This document shows, piece after piece, positions 16,727 through 26,322 of a stretch of DNA of 64,000 nt; within the stretch, counting starts at the first letter, position 1, and each line of letters starts with the position of its first letter. The notes beneath the pieces were generated by a model. That model ran no database searches. It worked only from the letters and a program-made list of their open reading frames with translations, and had not been told where the DNA came from. A program made the position numbers and the translations under genes. Origin of the DNA: Metabacillus_B sp050107715 (GTDB lineage: Bacteria > Bacillota > Bacilli > Bacillales > Bacillaceae); contig NZ_JBNILN010000005.1 in NCBI RefSeq assembly GCF_050107715.1, forward strand, positions 186,001 through 250,000, written 5' to 3'.

Positions 16727-17114
16727 ATTTGCCACCCCTTTAGGTAAGTATGTAAAAAAATGCGTTTTATACAGTACCCTTTGCCGGGAGAGGGGAAACA
16801 GGGAATTTTTCGTAAAGGGGGCCCTTATTGGGGGTTCGAATGGCTTTGAACCCGTCCCATACGGAGTTCTAGAGAGATGGCGGCAGGCGAATACGGTCGA
16901 ATTGTGTCGAAAAGTCGATATCTTCTTCAATTCGGTCGATATATATATAAAATAGCCGATATATTCTTATTTCGGTCGATATATTGTCCGAATCGGCTGA
17001 TAAACTCTCAAAATAGCCGATATCCTCTTCTGTAGGGCCCCACCGCGCCCTCTAATACCTCACTCCTGACCATTTAGGGACACTGCTCTACATTTTACTG
17101 AGTTTCCTAATAAA
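16727..17114. other. non-coding region upstream of katE
   Basis: About 390 bases without a credible gene. It holds the periodic repeat array at 16898-17023 and otherwise G/C-rich unassigned sequence. Confidence 0.6.
16898..17023. repeat. array A of CGATAT units at about 20-bp spacing
   Basis: CGATAT cores begin at 16916, 16937, 16957, 16977 and 17018, with a variant (CTGATA) at 16997, so spacings are 20-21 bases. Units read like AAAATAGCCGATAT or TTCGGTCGATAT. The same unit forms array B at 26323-26448. Confidence 0.8.
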
Positions 17115-17146
17115 AAACTCGTCCTTCACACTCAAAGGACGAGTTT
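17115..17146 (-). terminator. intrinsic terminator of the ABC operon
   Basis: AAACTCGTCCTT pairs with AAGGACGAGTTT around an 8-base loop; an A run to the left gives minus-strand T residues. Confidence 0.85.
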
Positions 17147-17153
17147 GGGCCGG

Positions 17154-18242
17154 TCATTCCCACTTAAATGTATAACTTGCCACAATAAATGCTCCTACAA
17201 GCCAGCATCCAAGGATGAGCGCTTCGCTCCCGAGTGTCATAAACGAGGCTCCGACGTTCATTACTTCTCTCAAGGCATGAGAAAGATGGGAGATCGGCAG
17301 CGCGTAGACGATCGGCTGCAGAAAATCCGGCATATCCTGAATAGGGAAAAAGACACCCCCGAGAAAGAGCATTGGGAAGGACAGGAAGCCCGCAATGGGT
17401 GCAGCGCTTTCCGGTGTTTTCGCAATTCCTGCAATGATAAAGCCAACAGCCATGAAGGCGAGTGTTCCCAAAATGACGAAGCCGACCAGCACCAGCCAGG
17501 AGCCGCGGACTTCGACGCCAAAAACGAGCTGGCCGATTAAAAGGACAAGCAGCGCCTGCAGACCATTCAAAAACAGGCGGGCCGTTATCTGGGCAGCAAT
17601 GAATGTGGAGGCTTTCAGCGTCGTTCCCTGCATCCTTCTCAAAATGCCGCGTTCTCTCCAGGCTGCAATCTGCCCGGCTACTCCGTTCATATTGTTGCTC
17701 ATAATCATCATGGCAACGATTCCCGGTACAAGGAAGTCAATGTATTTCAGGTTTAGTGTTTCGACTCCTTTTGGTTCTGTTACGATAACCGGTTTGTAGT
17801 CCGCCTGCTCTTTGCTGATCTGGTCGACTGCGCCGTTTACAAGCTGTAGGCCTATTTGGGAAACGTTTGCGTTCGTTTCATCATAGTAAACCGGAAGCTT
17901 GAAAGGGGCGCCCTGGCCAAGTTTTTCCCCATACCCATCAGGTATGACAATCGCAATCTGCAGGTTCCCGTTTTTCACTTCATTAAATGCTTTTTCTTCA
18001 TCTGTTTCTTTTTCCGTTTTCATTGCGTCGTTTTTCTGTAAAGCTTCCATAAATGCTTTTGATTCAGCGGATTGGTCTTTATCTATTACACCGACTGCAA
18101 CGGACATGCCTCCCCCATTTCCAAGGAAAGATCCGAGCATCACCATGAGGAAAATCGGAAAGGCGAGTGTCCAAAACAAGACCTGCCGGTTCCGGATAAA
18201 AATCCGCAGCTGGGTTAACGTTAATTGCCAATAAGCCTTCAT
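17154..18242 (-). CDS. ABC-2 type transporter permease
   Basis: 362 residues. One N-terminal membrane helix (about 20-38) is followed by a 130-residue external region and five more helices. This is the YhgE/Pip-like or DrrB-type layout, with the FLVPGIVAMMIMSNNMNGVA and FPIQDMPDFLQPIVYALPIS segments of ABC-2 exporters. It overlaps the ATPase gene by four bases. Together they should form a drug or lipid exporter; the substrate is unknown. Confidence 0.9.
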   Translation of the reverse strand: MKAYWQLTLTQLRIFIRNRQVLFWTLAFPIFLMVMLGSFLGNGGGMSVAVGVIDKDQSAESKAFMEALQKNDAMKTEKETDEEKAFNEVKNGNLQIAIVIPDGYGEKLGQGAPFKLPVYYDETNANVSQIGLQLVNGAVDQISKEQADYKPVIVTEPKGVETLNLKYIDFLVPGIVAMMIMSNNMNGVAGQIAAWRERGILRRMQGTTLKASTFIAAQITARLFLNGLQALLVLLIGQLVFGVEVRGSWLVLVGFVILGTLAFMAVGFIIAGIAKTPESAAPIAGFLSFPMLFLGGVFFPIQDMPDFLQPIVYALPISHLSHALREVMNVGASFMTLGSEALILGCWLVGAFIVASYTFKWE

Positions 18243-19162
18243 GCCTCCCTTAAACTCCTTCCCGTCATATGTATAAAGACATCCTCAAGCGTTGCGGTCC
18301 GAATCTGCAGATCAGCAAGCTTCAAGCCGCGTTCATCAGCCCTCTGGATAAGGCTTGTCAGCGTTGCCTGCAGCTGATCGGTGTATAGGATGGTCGCATC
18401 CTTCTGAGATCCCACCTGTTTCACACCTTCAATCCGATCGAGGTCCAGTTCGGCCCCCTCTTCTTCAAAACGAAACTCCACTGCGTTCTCGGAATGAAGG
18501 CTGCGAACAAGCTCCTCAGGAGTGTCAAGCGCAATCAGATTTCCCTGATCCATTATGGCAATCCGGTCACAGAGTACATGTGCTTCATCCATATAATGAG
18601 TCGTCAGCACAACCGTCTTTCCCTTTTCCTTCAATTTAAAAATAATATCCCATAACGTTCTTCTCGCCTGCGGATCCAATCCGGTTGTCGGTTCATCCAG
18701 GAAAATGATCCACGGATCATGGACGAGCGCCAAAGCAATCGCAAGCCGCTGCTTCTGGCCTCCTGAAAGGCTTTTAATCCGGCTGTTCGTTTTATCTGTC
18801 AGCAGCATGTCTTTAATTAATGGCTCAATCGGAATGTGTTTTTTATAAAAACTCGCATACAAATGAAGAATCTCTTCCACCGTCAAGAGCTCAAAAAGCG
18901 TTGTGGACTGAAGCTGCACCCCAATGACTTCCTTCACGTTTTTCAAATCCCGTACCACATCAAATCCGCCTATATCCGCTGCCCCGCGATCCGGCTTCCG
19001 GAGCCCGACGAGCATTTCAAGCGTTGTCGTTTTTCCTGCCCCATTCGGACCGAGAACGCCGAAAACTTCTCCCTTATGCACTTCAAATGTTATTCCATTC
19101 ACAGCCGTGAAATCCCCGTACGTTTTCACGAGGTCCTTTACGCTGATGATTGATTCCTCCAT
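18239..19162 (-). CDS. ABC transporter ATP-binding protein (DrrA-like)
   Basis: 307 residues. Walker A is GPNGAGKTTT near residue 39, the signature is LSGGQKQRLAIALALV, Walker B is WIIFLDEPTTGLDPQ, and the H loop is VLTTHYMDEAH. The long C-terminal extension after residue 220 is typical of DrrA/NodI-type exporters. It is the first gene of the two-gene ABC-2 operon. Confidence 0.95.
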   Translation of the reverse strand: MEESIISVKDLVKTYGDFTAVNGITFEVHKGEVFGVLGPNGAGKTTTLEMLVGLRKPDRGAADIGGFDVVRDLKNVKEVIGVQLQSTTLFELLTVEEILHLYASFYKKHIPIEPLIKDMLLTDKTNSRIKSLSGGQKQRLAIALALVHDPWIIFLDEPTTGLDPQARRTLWDIIFKLKEKGKTVVLTTHYMDEAHVLCDRIAIMDQGNLIALDTPEELVRSLHSENAVEFRFEEEGAELDLDRIEGVKQVGSQKDATILYTDQLQATLTSLIQRADERGLKLADLQIRTATLEDVFIHMTGRSLREA

Positions 19163-19248
19163 TTTTCACACTCCAAAATGGGACAGTTTTTTGCTGCCCC
19201 GAAGATCTTTTCATAGATAAGTATTCTTTCTTATATCGGCTTATCCCT

Positions 19249-19449
19249 CTATTTTTTATTTTTCAACGACATCCCTTTTTCGTGAAGCGCTTCCTGAATC
19301 AGTCCAATTGCTTTTGGCCCCATTCCATGAAGGGTTGACAGCTCTGCTTCACTGACTCCGTTCAGCTGTTCGAGTATTGTATACCCTGCTCCTTCAAGAG
19401 CTCTTACTGCTGGTTTGCCAATCCTCGGGAATTCCTTCTCCTGACTCAT
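19249..19449 (-). CDS. small helix-hairpin-helix protein
   Basis: 66 residues: RIGKPAVRALEGAGYTILEQ followed by a second turn around LHGMGPKAIGLIQEAL. This is the paired helix-hairpin-helix of RNA polymerase alpha C-terminal-like or RadA-like small proteins, which usually contact DNA without sequence specificity. Its start lies inside the end of the SMI1/KNR4 gene (56-base overlap), so the two are translationally linked. The function is not known. Confidence 0.75.
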   Translation of the reverse strand: MSQEKEFPRIGKPAVRALEGAGYTILEQLNGVSEAELSTLHGMGPKAIGLIQEALHEKGMSLKNKK

Positions 19450-19948
19450 TGTACAGTCTCCTTTCCTTTATCTGTTCTAAAAGCATCTTCAGGAACTTAT
19501 TAAAAGCCGGGGCTATTTCCGTATAAATCCACGAATGGTCCGTGTAATCTTCTGTCACCTTTAAAACCGGGGGATCTTTTTTTGTATGACGATAATCAAG
19601 GACTATCCAGTTATGATAATCACTCCAGAGCGGGACGATCCCTTCCGGAAGAGCTGCCTCATGGAAAGCCTCTCTTAATGAAAGCATGCTTGGATCATCG
19701 TTCATCATGTGAATCGGGTAAATGCCGGGGAGGGAATCTTTTTCTCCTTTATCAGGAAGCACAAAATTCGGATAAGCGAGACTGCCTCCATTCCTGATTT
19801 CCATCAGCTGAATGAGCTCCCGAGGAAGCTTAACTTTTAATAGATCTTCCGCCTCTTTCAGTACCTGATCGTTGAATGGGTAAACAGGTTCGGAATGACA
19901 CCCATTCTCTATCCAGAAATTTTGTCCGTGGTAATATTCTATAAGCAT
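19394..19948 (-). CDS. SMI1/KNR4 (SUKH) family protein
   Basis: 184 residues. It has the SUKH pattern: an N-terminal PFNDQVLKEAEDLLKVKLPR, then LIQLMEIRNGGSL, later IVPLWSDYHNWIVLDYR and a C-terminal FNKFLKMLLEQ helix. SUKH proteins often act as immunity proteins against polymorphic toxins, but stand-alone housekeeping members are common. No toxin gene is next to it here. Confidence 0.85.
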   Translation of the reverse strand: MLIEYYHGQNFWIENGCHSEPVYPFNDQVLKEAEDLLKVKLPRELIQLMEIRNGGSLAYPNFVLPDKGEKDSLPGIYPIHMMNDDPSMLSLREAFHEAALPEGIVPLWSDYHNWIVLDYRHTKKDPPVLKVTEDYTDHSWIYTEIAPAFNKFLKMLLEQIKERRLYNESGEGIPEDWQTSSKSS

Positions 19949-20091
19949 TCAGCCACGCCCCTTTCCCTTACTATAATTCAAAAAGAGCCGGGCAGTTAGT
20001 ATTTTTTAGCCTTTTAAGGTTTGGTGTTCTGGCTGGCTTCCGCTTCATTCACCCGGACATATATCCTTTAGATCGATACGATTATACAAAG

Positions 20092-20129
20092 AAAACCCCC
20101 GGTATGCTTCAAGCTAAACCAGGAGTTTT
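20092..20129 (-). terminator. probable terminator downstream of nagP
   Basis: AAAACCCCCGGT against ACCAGGAGTTTT (two mismatches) with a 14-base loop. Confidence 0.45.
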
Positions 20130-20182
20130 CCATTCCGCTATTCTCTTTCAGCCGGACTTTTTCAGACAGCAGCCTTCATCCT

Positions 20183-21643
20183 TTACTTCCGAATCTTTAT
20201 CATTTCATCTGCTACAAACTGCACAGAGGTCCCGACGATCACCTGTATGCTGTTGGCACCGACAATATTAATCCCGGGCACACCGGTCGATTTGATTTTT
20301 GCCTGATCAACCGCCTTCATGTCCTTCACTTCAATGCGGAGACGGGTCACACAGTTATCAATGGACGTGACGTTTTCGTCTCCGCCCAGTCCTTCGTAAA
20401 TGCGTGCTGCCTGGATGGCAAATTTGTTTCCTGCTGCAGCTTCTGCAGATGGAGCTGCCTCGGCAACCGCTCCTTCCAGTTCCTCATCATCCTCACGGCC
20501 AGGTGTCTTGAAATTAAATTTGGTAATCAGGAAGCGGAAAACGAAATAATAGACAGCTGCAAATGCAAGTCCCTGAATAAGCAGCATATAAGGAAGGTTC
20601 GCCAGCGGCAGCGTGGAACTTAATAAAAAGTCAATCAATCCCGCACTAAAGCCGAAGCCTGCTGTCCATTGAAACAGGGACGCAATCGCCAGGGAAATCC
20701 CAGTCAATGCCGCGTGGACGAGATAAAGAGCAGGTGCTGCAAACATGAACGCAAACTCAATCGGCTCCGTAACCCCTGTTAAAAATGCAGCAAAACCGGC
20801 CGCAAGCATTAGAGAAGCGACTTGCTTTTTCTTCTTCGTTTTAGCGGTATGATACATAGCAAGCGCCGCAGCCGGAAGCCCGAACATCATCACCGGGAAA
20901 AAGCCCGCCTGATACATGCCGGTTACACCCTTCGTCCCTTCCCCGGACCAGAAATTTCCGATATCATTAATCCCGGCAACATCAAACCAAAACACAGAGT
21001 TCAGCGCATGATGAAGTCCGAGCGGGATGAGCAAACGGTTAAAGAACCCATAGAGTCCGGCCCCAATGAACCCTAGATCACTTATGGATTTACCGAATGA
21101 AACCAGTCCGGAATACACAACCGGCCAAACAAATAAAAGCACCAAAGAAATGACAAGCATCGACAATGCCGACATAATCGGCGCCAGCCGCCGTCCGCTG
21201 AAAAAGGCAAGGGCATCAATCAGCTTCACCTGGCTGAATCGATTATACATAATAGACGCTATAAGTCCGGATAAAATCCCGATAAAAGCATTATCAATTT
21301 TTCCAAAGGCAGCATTCACTTCCTCAGGAGGAATGCTCTGAAGCATCGCGACAGAATCGGCTGATAAAACAGTCGTTACAACGAGGAATGCTACAAGTCC
21401 GCTTAAAGCCGCCGCCCCGTCCCGGTCCCTCGACATTCCCAAAGCAATTCCGACCGCAAACAAAATTCCCAAATGGTCAAGGATTGCCCCTCCGCCCTTA
21501 ATCAGAAACGCTGCGATCTGGTTACCTGCTCCCCATCCATCGTGATCAATCCAGTATCCTACACCAAGCAAGATTGCCGCAACCGGCAGGACAGCAACCG
21601 GAAGCATCAATGACCGGCCTATTCTCTGCAAATATTTCATCAT
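20183..21643 (-). CDS. nagP: PTS N-acetylglucosamine-specific EIIBC component
   Basis: 486 residues. The N-terminal 370 residues form the EIIC membrane domain (LPVAVLPVAAILLGVGYWI, PLGLHHALNSVFW, EPIEFAFMFAAPALY). The last 80 are an EIIB domain with the phospho-cysteine in ENVTSIDNCVTRLRIEV. There is no EIIA domain, so it must borrow one, as B. subtilis NagP does. The sequence is closest in pattern to GlcNAc EII proteins. A cre box lies about 120 bases upstream, so CcpA repression is likely. No nagA or nagB gene is adjacent. Confidence 0.9.
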   Translation of the reverse strand: MMKYLQRIGRSLMLPVAVLPVAAILLGVGYWIDHDGWGAGNQIAAFLIKGGGAILDHLGILFAVGIALGMSRDRDGAAALSGLVAFLVVTTVLSADSVAMLQSIPPEEVNAAFGKIDNAFIGILSGLIASIMYNRFSQVKLIDALAFFSGRRLAPIMSALSMLVISLVLLFVWPVVYSGLVSFGKSISDLGFIGAGLYGFFNRLLIPLGLHHALNSVFWFDVAGINDIGNFWSGEGTKGVTGMYQAGFFPVMMFGLPAAALAMYHTAKTKKKKQVASLMLAAGFAAFLTGVTEPIEFAFMFAAPALYLVHAALTGISLAIASLFQWTAGFGFSAGLIDFLLSSTLPLANLPYMLLIQGLAFAAVYYFVFRFLITKFNFKTPGREDDEELEGAVAEAAPSAEAAAGNKFAIQAARIYEGLGGDENVTSIDNCVTRLRIEVKDMKAVDQAKIKSTGVPGINIVGANSIQVIVGTSVQFVADEMIKIRK

Positions 21644-21764
21644 GCTCCTTCTCCCCCTATTCTTCTCTATTGTTTGTTATCGCATGATCCTCCACTTTCT
21701 CCCTCTAACCTGTAAGCTTTTGTCCCACCCCCTTATCAGACTATGCTTAAGGTTTATACCATTA

Positions 21765-21778
21765 TGTAAGCGTATACA
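21765..21778. promoter_or_regulatory. cre-like CcpA site upstream of nagP
   Basis: TGTAAGCGTATACA fits the relaxed cre consensus TGNAANCGNWNNCA. It lies in the promoter region of the PTS gene. Confidence 0.65.
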
Positions 21779-22422
21779 TATTTTATCATATTAATCTTTA
21801 CGTTTTCGGAATACGGAGAGAAAGTCCTGAAAAAAAGATCCGGCCTGTATTTTTCAGGAGGTTTTCATGAGGTGGTCTCCAGTTTGCCGGCCGGGTTGTC
21901 CTTACGGAACAAACGGCCCTCGCTGATCGTTTCCTGCGTTTTTATCTTTTATCGCCACGTTTTTCCCCGATATCATTACCCTCCCGTTTGGAAGTCATCG
22001 CCGCAATTCACCTGTCGGACTGGCGGCAGCGGCCTTTTAGAGAATAGGAAACTCAATGAGGCTGCTTCAAATCCATCTTCTAAGCTGAAAGACAAAGATT
22101 GTCATCACTGTACTTAAAGAAACGAAAATACGAATAAGACTATTTAGGGAAATCACCCCAGAAATAAAAAGCGTAAGCAAACTAGTCAAAGCGTACAAAG
22201 GAATTCATGCTTTTAATACAACTACAGTAATAATGAGAGAGAACATGGAAATAAACGAAAACGAAGAAATAACAGAGATGACATCCTGACAGGTTGTGAA
22301 CCAGTAAATGTATTTTTTTCTTTTCGTACGTTCTCCTCATCAAATTGTTCTAATTGCTTACCCATCATAGAATGAGAAAGGGAGCCGCTTCCATTTATTG
22401 TCTTAGGCTGGACACCAAAAAA
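21779..22422. other. non-coding region with one doubtful small ORF
   Basis: About 640 bases with no convincing gene. On the minus strand 22205-22327 encodes 40 codons ending in a clear membrane helix (DVISVISSFSFISMFSLIIT and VVVLKA). It is preceded by GAGGAG, but its first codon would be ACG. It might be a small membrane peptide, a type I toxin-like remnant, or chance. Confidence 0.35.
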
Positions 22423-22451
22423 GCCAGGAAAAACAAAATGTCTCTCCTGGC
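22423..22451 (-). terminator. intrinsic terminator of the isochorismatase gene
   Basis: GCCAGGA pairs with TCCTGGC; on the minus strand the hairpin is followed by TTTTTT. Confidence 0.75.
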
Positions 22452-22456
22452 CCGGA

Positions 22457-23023
22457 TTACCCTTCCGTTCTATATCGGTCATGCGCCGGACTGAAAATGT
22501 CCTCGCTCGTTTCCCGTACAATTGAAAAATTGTCAACGTTATAATGCCCGTGGAGCACCTGATTGTGATGCTGAATAATCTGTTCCCCTGTTAATACAGC
22601 CGAATCCCTGGTGGAATGCCCATCTTTAACGAGCGTTACATCAAATCCTGAGACGGTTGCGGTTCTCACTGCAGTGTCAACGCAATGCTCAGTCTGGCAC
22701 CCCATAATGACGAGGTGCTGAGTCTCTTTTACTTGCAAATACTGCAGTAAGGGGGTGCCGTAAAAGGAATTGGTCGCTTGTTTATCAAAGACGGCAGCTT
22801 GGTCGGGCACGCGAATTGCCGGATGAATGTCAAAGCCCGGACTTTCCCCCTCGGCTACATCCTTATCCCGGATGAAAATAAGGTCGATGCCCAGCTGCTC
22901 TGCTTTTCCAATGAGAGTGTTTATGTTCTTCAGCAGGATCTCTTTGTTAACCACACTTTTCTCGTTCTCATTTCCTTCAATTAGTTCTGCTTGGGCATCA
23001 ATGATTACTAGTGCTTGCTTCAC
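22457..23023 (-). CDS. isochorismatase-like cysteine hydrolase
   Basis: 188 residues from a GTG at 23023, chosen because AGAGGGGG lies seven bases upstream. The frame extends ten codons further through that ribosome site. The catalytic triad of the family is visible: Asp in ALVIIDAQAELI, a Lys in the FIRDKD region and Cys in IMGCQTEHCVDTAVRTA. Members hydrolyse isochorismate, nicotinamide or other small amides. The substrate is not determined here. Confidence 0.9.
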   Translation of the reverse strand: MKQALVIIDAQAELIEGNENEKSVVNKEILLKNINTLIGKAEQLGIDLIFIRDKDVAEGESPGFDIHPAIRVPDQAAVFDKQATNSFYGTPLLQYLQVKETQHLVIMGCQTEHCVDTAVRTATVSGFDVTLVKDGHSTRDSAVLTGEQIIQHHNQVLHGHYNVDNFSIVRETSEDIFSPAHDRYRTEG

Positions 23024-23065
23024 TGGGCAGACCCCCTCTTTTAAGAGATTCACAGAAGCTGATTT

Positions 23066-24979
23066 CTATATAGAACCCAGTTTCTCCTTCAATTGCAGCC
23101 GGTTATCTTTTATTTTATCAAAGTACTTTGTAAACTCAGACTCACCTGAATAGGAAATATACAGGTAATCCTTGGACCGGGTCATCCCGATGTAAAGAAG
23201 AGAGACTTCTCTTTCTTTGTTTTTCTCCAGAGCAAACGGCATGTTTTCAGCATTCACGACAAAGACCGCCTGGAAATCAAGGCCTTTGCTGCTATCGATC
23301 GTACTGATCATAACTCTCTCCTGTTCTTTCTCATATCCTCTTTTGCTGTCGGCATTTTCCGTCAGCCAGAAATTTGGGATGCCTGCGGCTTTTAATTCCT
23401 GCTGTATTGTTTCAATGATATTCTGGTTAAATGTTCGTTTCACCCGATAGAGAATAAGCATTTCGGAATATGGCACACCTTTTTCAGCATGCAGTCTTTT
23501 CATCAGCTTCGCAGCATGTCCCATTTCCTCTTTTAAATTCCTGCATTTAGCAATAATCGGCTCTGGCCCTTTTCTTCTCGTACTTTGCGGGGATATGATT
23601 TCTTCTCCCTCGATGGAGCCTTTCACCACTTTATTTTTCAGCGCCGAATGATTTTGGTAAAAGTTCCAGGCGAACTTTACAATCTGGGCTGTATTCCGGT
23701 AATTAATGGAGAGAATTTTAGACCGGCCCTGGAAGCTCAAACCCGTGTCCTGTACATAGGAACGCTTCCGGGAGTAAATGTTTTGAACGCGGTCTTCGAC
23801 CAACAGGAGCATTTGAGTATCCGGATTTAGCATAGAACTTGCAAGCGCGAGCCATTCCGGTTCAAAGTCCTGCCCTTCATCGATCAGGATGGCATCATAT
23901 GCAGGAAGAATGGTCTCCCCCGCTGCAAGCTTTTGCGTAAACATAGGAATTTGTTTTTCACTGATCTTCAGTTCCTGCTTCAGCCATGCATGAAAATTGT
24001 ACACTTCGATATTTTTCATAACACTGTCATTAGATGCGCTGATCTGGTCAAAATCAAACAAGCTATCCGGCTCATTCATTTTAGCCTGAATCATATGGCG
24101 AATTTCCTGTGCAAGGGAGATGTTGTAGCACAGCACAAGTATTTTCCAGTCAGGATGCTGCTTGGATAGATACTTTGCTCTCGCAGATAAAATCAACGTT
24201 TTTCCGCTTCCTGCAACTCCGCGGATCAGACGGTTTTTATCCCCAATCTGCCTCGCCAGATTCTCCTGATGCAGATCCATCGTCTTGATCTCATGCAAGG
24301 ATAGAAGGAGCTGGTCCTGATAGGGAACAGGTGCTTTAAACTCTGCGCTGATTCGCACTTCAGGGAATAAATGATAGCGGATAGCATCAATCTCTTCTTT
24401 ACCTAGAGGTTCTTTCAGGCGAAAAGGTACGACAAACATTCCCATAATTTTTTCAATGAGATTCTCCTCAGAAAACCCCTCTTTGTCCGGATCGATTTCG
24501 TCCCTGGTAAGCACTAGATTCGGGTCACAAACCGAGTATAGGCTTTCCCTTACAAAGAAATCCTGCTTTAGTCTAGTAAAAACCGCCCCATATCCAGTCG
24601 GAAACTTTAATTTAAAGCGGTAGGGACCTTCCGTTTGGATTAAGTTCTTATCCTTTTGAAGCGCATTTGTAATATGGAACATATAGTCCCTTGCCTGTTT
24701 AAGCGGGCTCTTAACAGAGGCCTGTTCTCCTTTAGTGTTTACAATCGTCCAAGTATCTGTGTTTACTTGAAAAATAGTCGACTGTGTATAATCCTTAACT
24801 TCAAGAACCACTAACCCAAGGTCCGGCCCGATAATAACAAAGTCCGGGTGCCTCCCATGTATTTCTGGTTCATAATAAACGATATAGTCATCAGGAAGGT
24901 ATGTCTTCAAGGTCGTAAATAAAAGCCTCTCACCGGCTGTGGCAGTTGATCGGATCGTTTCGGGTACGGTATAAGCCAA
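23066..24979 (-). CDS. NERD-domain UvrD-like DNA helicase
   Basis: 637 residues. The N-terminal 120 residues are a NERD (nuclease-related) domain with HPDFVIIGPDLGLVVLEVKDY giving the Asp...Glu-x-Lys nuclease pattern. The helicase part has Walker A GVAGSGKT (254-261), Walker B ILIDEGQDF, and LSINYRNTAQIV. Its C-terminal motifs are ISTIDSSKGLDFQAVFVVN and LLYIGMTRSKDYLYIS. Such fusions resemble AddA/UvrD ends and occur as stand-alone genes and in defence islands. It is followed closely by the isochorismatase gene. Confidence 0.9.
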   Translation of the reverse strand: MAYTVPETIRSTATAGERLLFTTLKTYLPDDYIVYYEPEIHGRHPDFVIIGPDLGLVVLEVKDYTQSTIFQVNTDTWTIVNTKGEQASVKSPLKQARDYMFHITNALQKDKNLIQTEGPYRFKLKFPTGYGAVFTRLKQDFFVRESLYSVCDPNLVLTRDEIDPDKEGFSEENLIEKIMGMFVVPFRLKEPLGKEEIDAIRYHLFPEVRISAEFKAPVPYQDQLLLSLHEIKTMDLHQENLARQIGDKNRLIRGVAGSGKTLILSARAKYLSKQHPDWKILVLCYNISLAQEIRHMIQAKMNEPDSLFDFDQISASNDSVMKNIEVYNFHAWLKQELKISEKQIPMFTQKLAAGETILPAYDAILIDEGQDFEPEWLALASSMLNPDTQMLLLVEDRVQNIYSRKRSYVQDTGLSFQGRSKILSINYRNTAQIVKFAWNFYQNHSALKNKVVKGSIEGEEIISPQSTRRKGPEPIIAKCRNLKEEMGHAAKLMKRLHAEKGVPYSEMLILYRVKRTFNQNIIETIQQELKAAGIPNFWLTENADSKRGYEKEQERVMISTIDSSKGLDFQAVFVVNAENMPFALEKNKEREVSLLYIGMTRSKDYLYISYSGESEFTKYFDKIKDNRLQLKEKLGSI

Positions 24980-25079
24980 TGCATTTCACCCCAGCATAAT
25001 CAATAGTTACATTTATCATATACCATTTTAACCAGTAATTGTCGTTTATTGTAAAAATTAAGCCAAGTTTTGGATACCG

Positions 25080-25694
25080 TTAAAAAGAAAGCCGGTAAAT
25101 GATAAATTTTTCAGCGGGATTTAGTTCATAGAGCTCGGGTACATACACTTCCTCTTTCAATTCATAGGCTGTCTGGTTTTCTAAAAAAAGGATGTATTCC
25201 TCAGATGGATAATACAGGACTAGCTCCGTTTCCCTTGGCGAATTCTCCACAGATACCAAGATATTATTCACGATTTTAATAAACACCTGAATTGAGAACG
25301 GATTAAAAAAGTAGAAGCGGTTATCTTCTTCAGTGATTTGATACTCTTCTGCCAGGCAGCAATGAAATTGGATGCTGCCTTTGTTTTTTTTCGTTTTCTT
25401 CCCATAGCGCTCCAGATTTTCCAGCGCGTTTTTATATAAGCCTTCATTCATTTCGATTCCGGTGACGGCCGCGTTAAAATGATAATGAATATAGAAAATC
25501 AGCCGGCCCATCCCGCAGCCGAAGTCGACAACGTGATCGCTGCTTTCAAGCTGATAATACTCAAATAATGCATCCAGTGCCCGATATGGGGTAGGCTCGT
25601 AGCGATGATAATGGTAATGGACGGCTTGAAGGATTTCTTTTTGATTTCTACCGGTTTTTACATTCATGATGTGATCATAGTACGCTTCCTTCAT
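25080..25694 (-). CDS. class I SAM-dependent methyltransferase
   Basis: 204 residues. Motif I is HVVDFGCGMGRLIFYI (about 54-69), the acidic residue that binds the ribose is in VTGIEMNEG, and the FYFFNPFSIQVF segment lies at the substrate side. The rest has no specific signature. The substrate is unknown. It is a single gene with no operon partner. Confidence 0.85.
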   Translation of the reverse strand: MKEAYYDHIMNVKTGRNQKEILQAVHYHYHRYEPTPYRALDALFEYYQLESSDHVVDFGCGMGRLIFYIHYHFNAAVTGIEMNEGLYKNALENLERYGKKTKKNKGSIQFHCCLAEEYQITEEDNRFYFFNPFSIQVFIKIVNNILVSVENSPRETELVLYYPSEEYILFLENQTAYELKEEVYVPELYELNPAEKFIIYRLSF

Positions 25695-25879
25695 CGGGTC
25701 ACTCCTATTAAACCTTAGTTCCCATATTATCTCCCTGGATTGCCCTCAATGCAATGAACGTCCACTGCCTTGGGAGTGTTTATTTTAAAGGATTCAGACC
25801 GATATCTTAAAAAAATTCTTCGTCTCGGTAAACATAAGGAGGTTCCCGGAAGGCATCAATTATTGCCTGTACAAATCGA

Positions 25880-26262
25880 ATGATGATAAATTTCTACTTC
25901 ATAACTGCAGTCACCTTATGGAGAAGTCTGCACCATTATTCCGCTTCGGATGGAGGAGCAGAGCCGATTGCGACCATTCCGCTGGATTCCTTTTCTGGAG
26001 ATGCAGCGGTTATAGGGGTTTTTTCACTTTGGGGATTGTCCCAGCTGATTGTTGGACTTATGTGGGGTGACCCTGTTTCGCTACAAGTCACTCATCCCGC
26101 TCATGTATGCACTTCTCGTCGTGGAATACACTGGCCGGCTGCATATGGAAGCTTTAGACCGATTCCTGCTGCTGGGACCGCGCCAGGAGGGGTCGTGACT
26201 TTGCCTATGATTCTGATCGGAAATCTCATGCTCGTTTTGTCCATTTGTGAACGCAAGGCACT
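25880..26262 (+). pseudogene. frameshifted small multi-pass membrane protein
   Basis: The first frame gives DGGAEPIATIPLDSFSGDAA, then VFSLWGLSQLIVGLMW. Near 26063 the sense passes to the +1 frame (VTLFRYKSLIPLMYALLVVE YTGRLHMEALDRFLLLG), and near 26185 it returns to the first frame (GGVVTLPMILIGNLMLVLSI). The composite matches a four-helix conserved membrane protein seen in Bacillaceae. Two indels that almost compensate leave the middle helix out of frame, so the product is probably dead. The 20-bp repeat array B begins just after its end. Confidence 0.75.
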
Positions 26263-26322
26263 TAAGGAAAACAGTGAGCTTGAGGAGCAGCAGCTTACAG
26301 AGACTTCGGCACTGCGGATTTT

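Noticed and set aside
16834..16862. tRNA T-arm-like GGGTTCGAATGG
   Set aside because: No acceptor stem, anticodon arm or CCA context around it; no tRNA was found in the window.
16727..16930. N-terminal extension of the catalase
   Set aside because: Codons overlap the repeat-rich upstream region; the TTG at 16726 has a good ribosome site.
21872..22117. 81-residue plus-strand ORF
   Set aside because: No ribosome site, odd composition (Cys, His, Pro clusters), no familiar motif.
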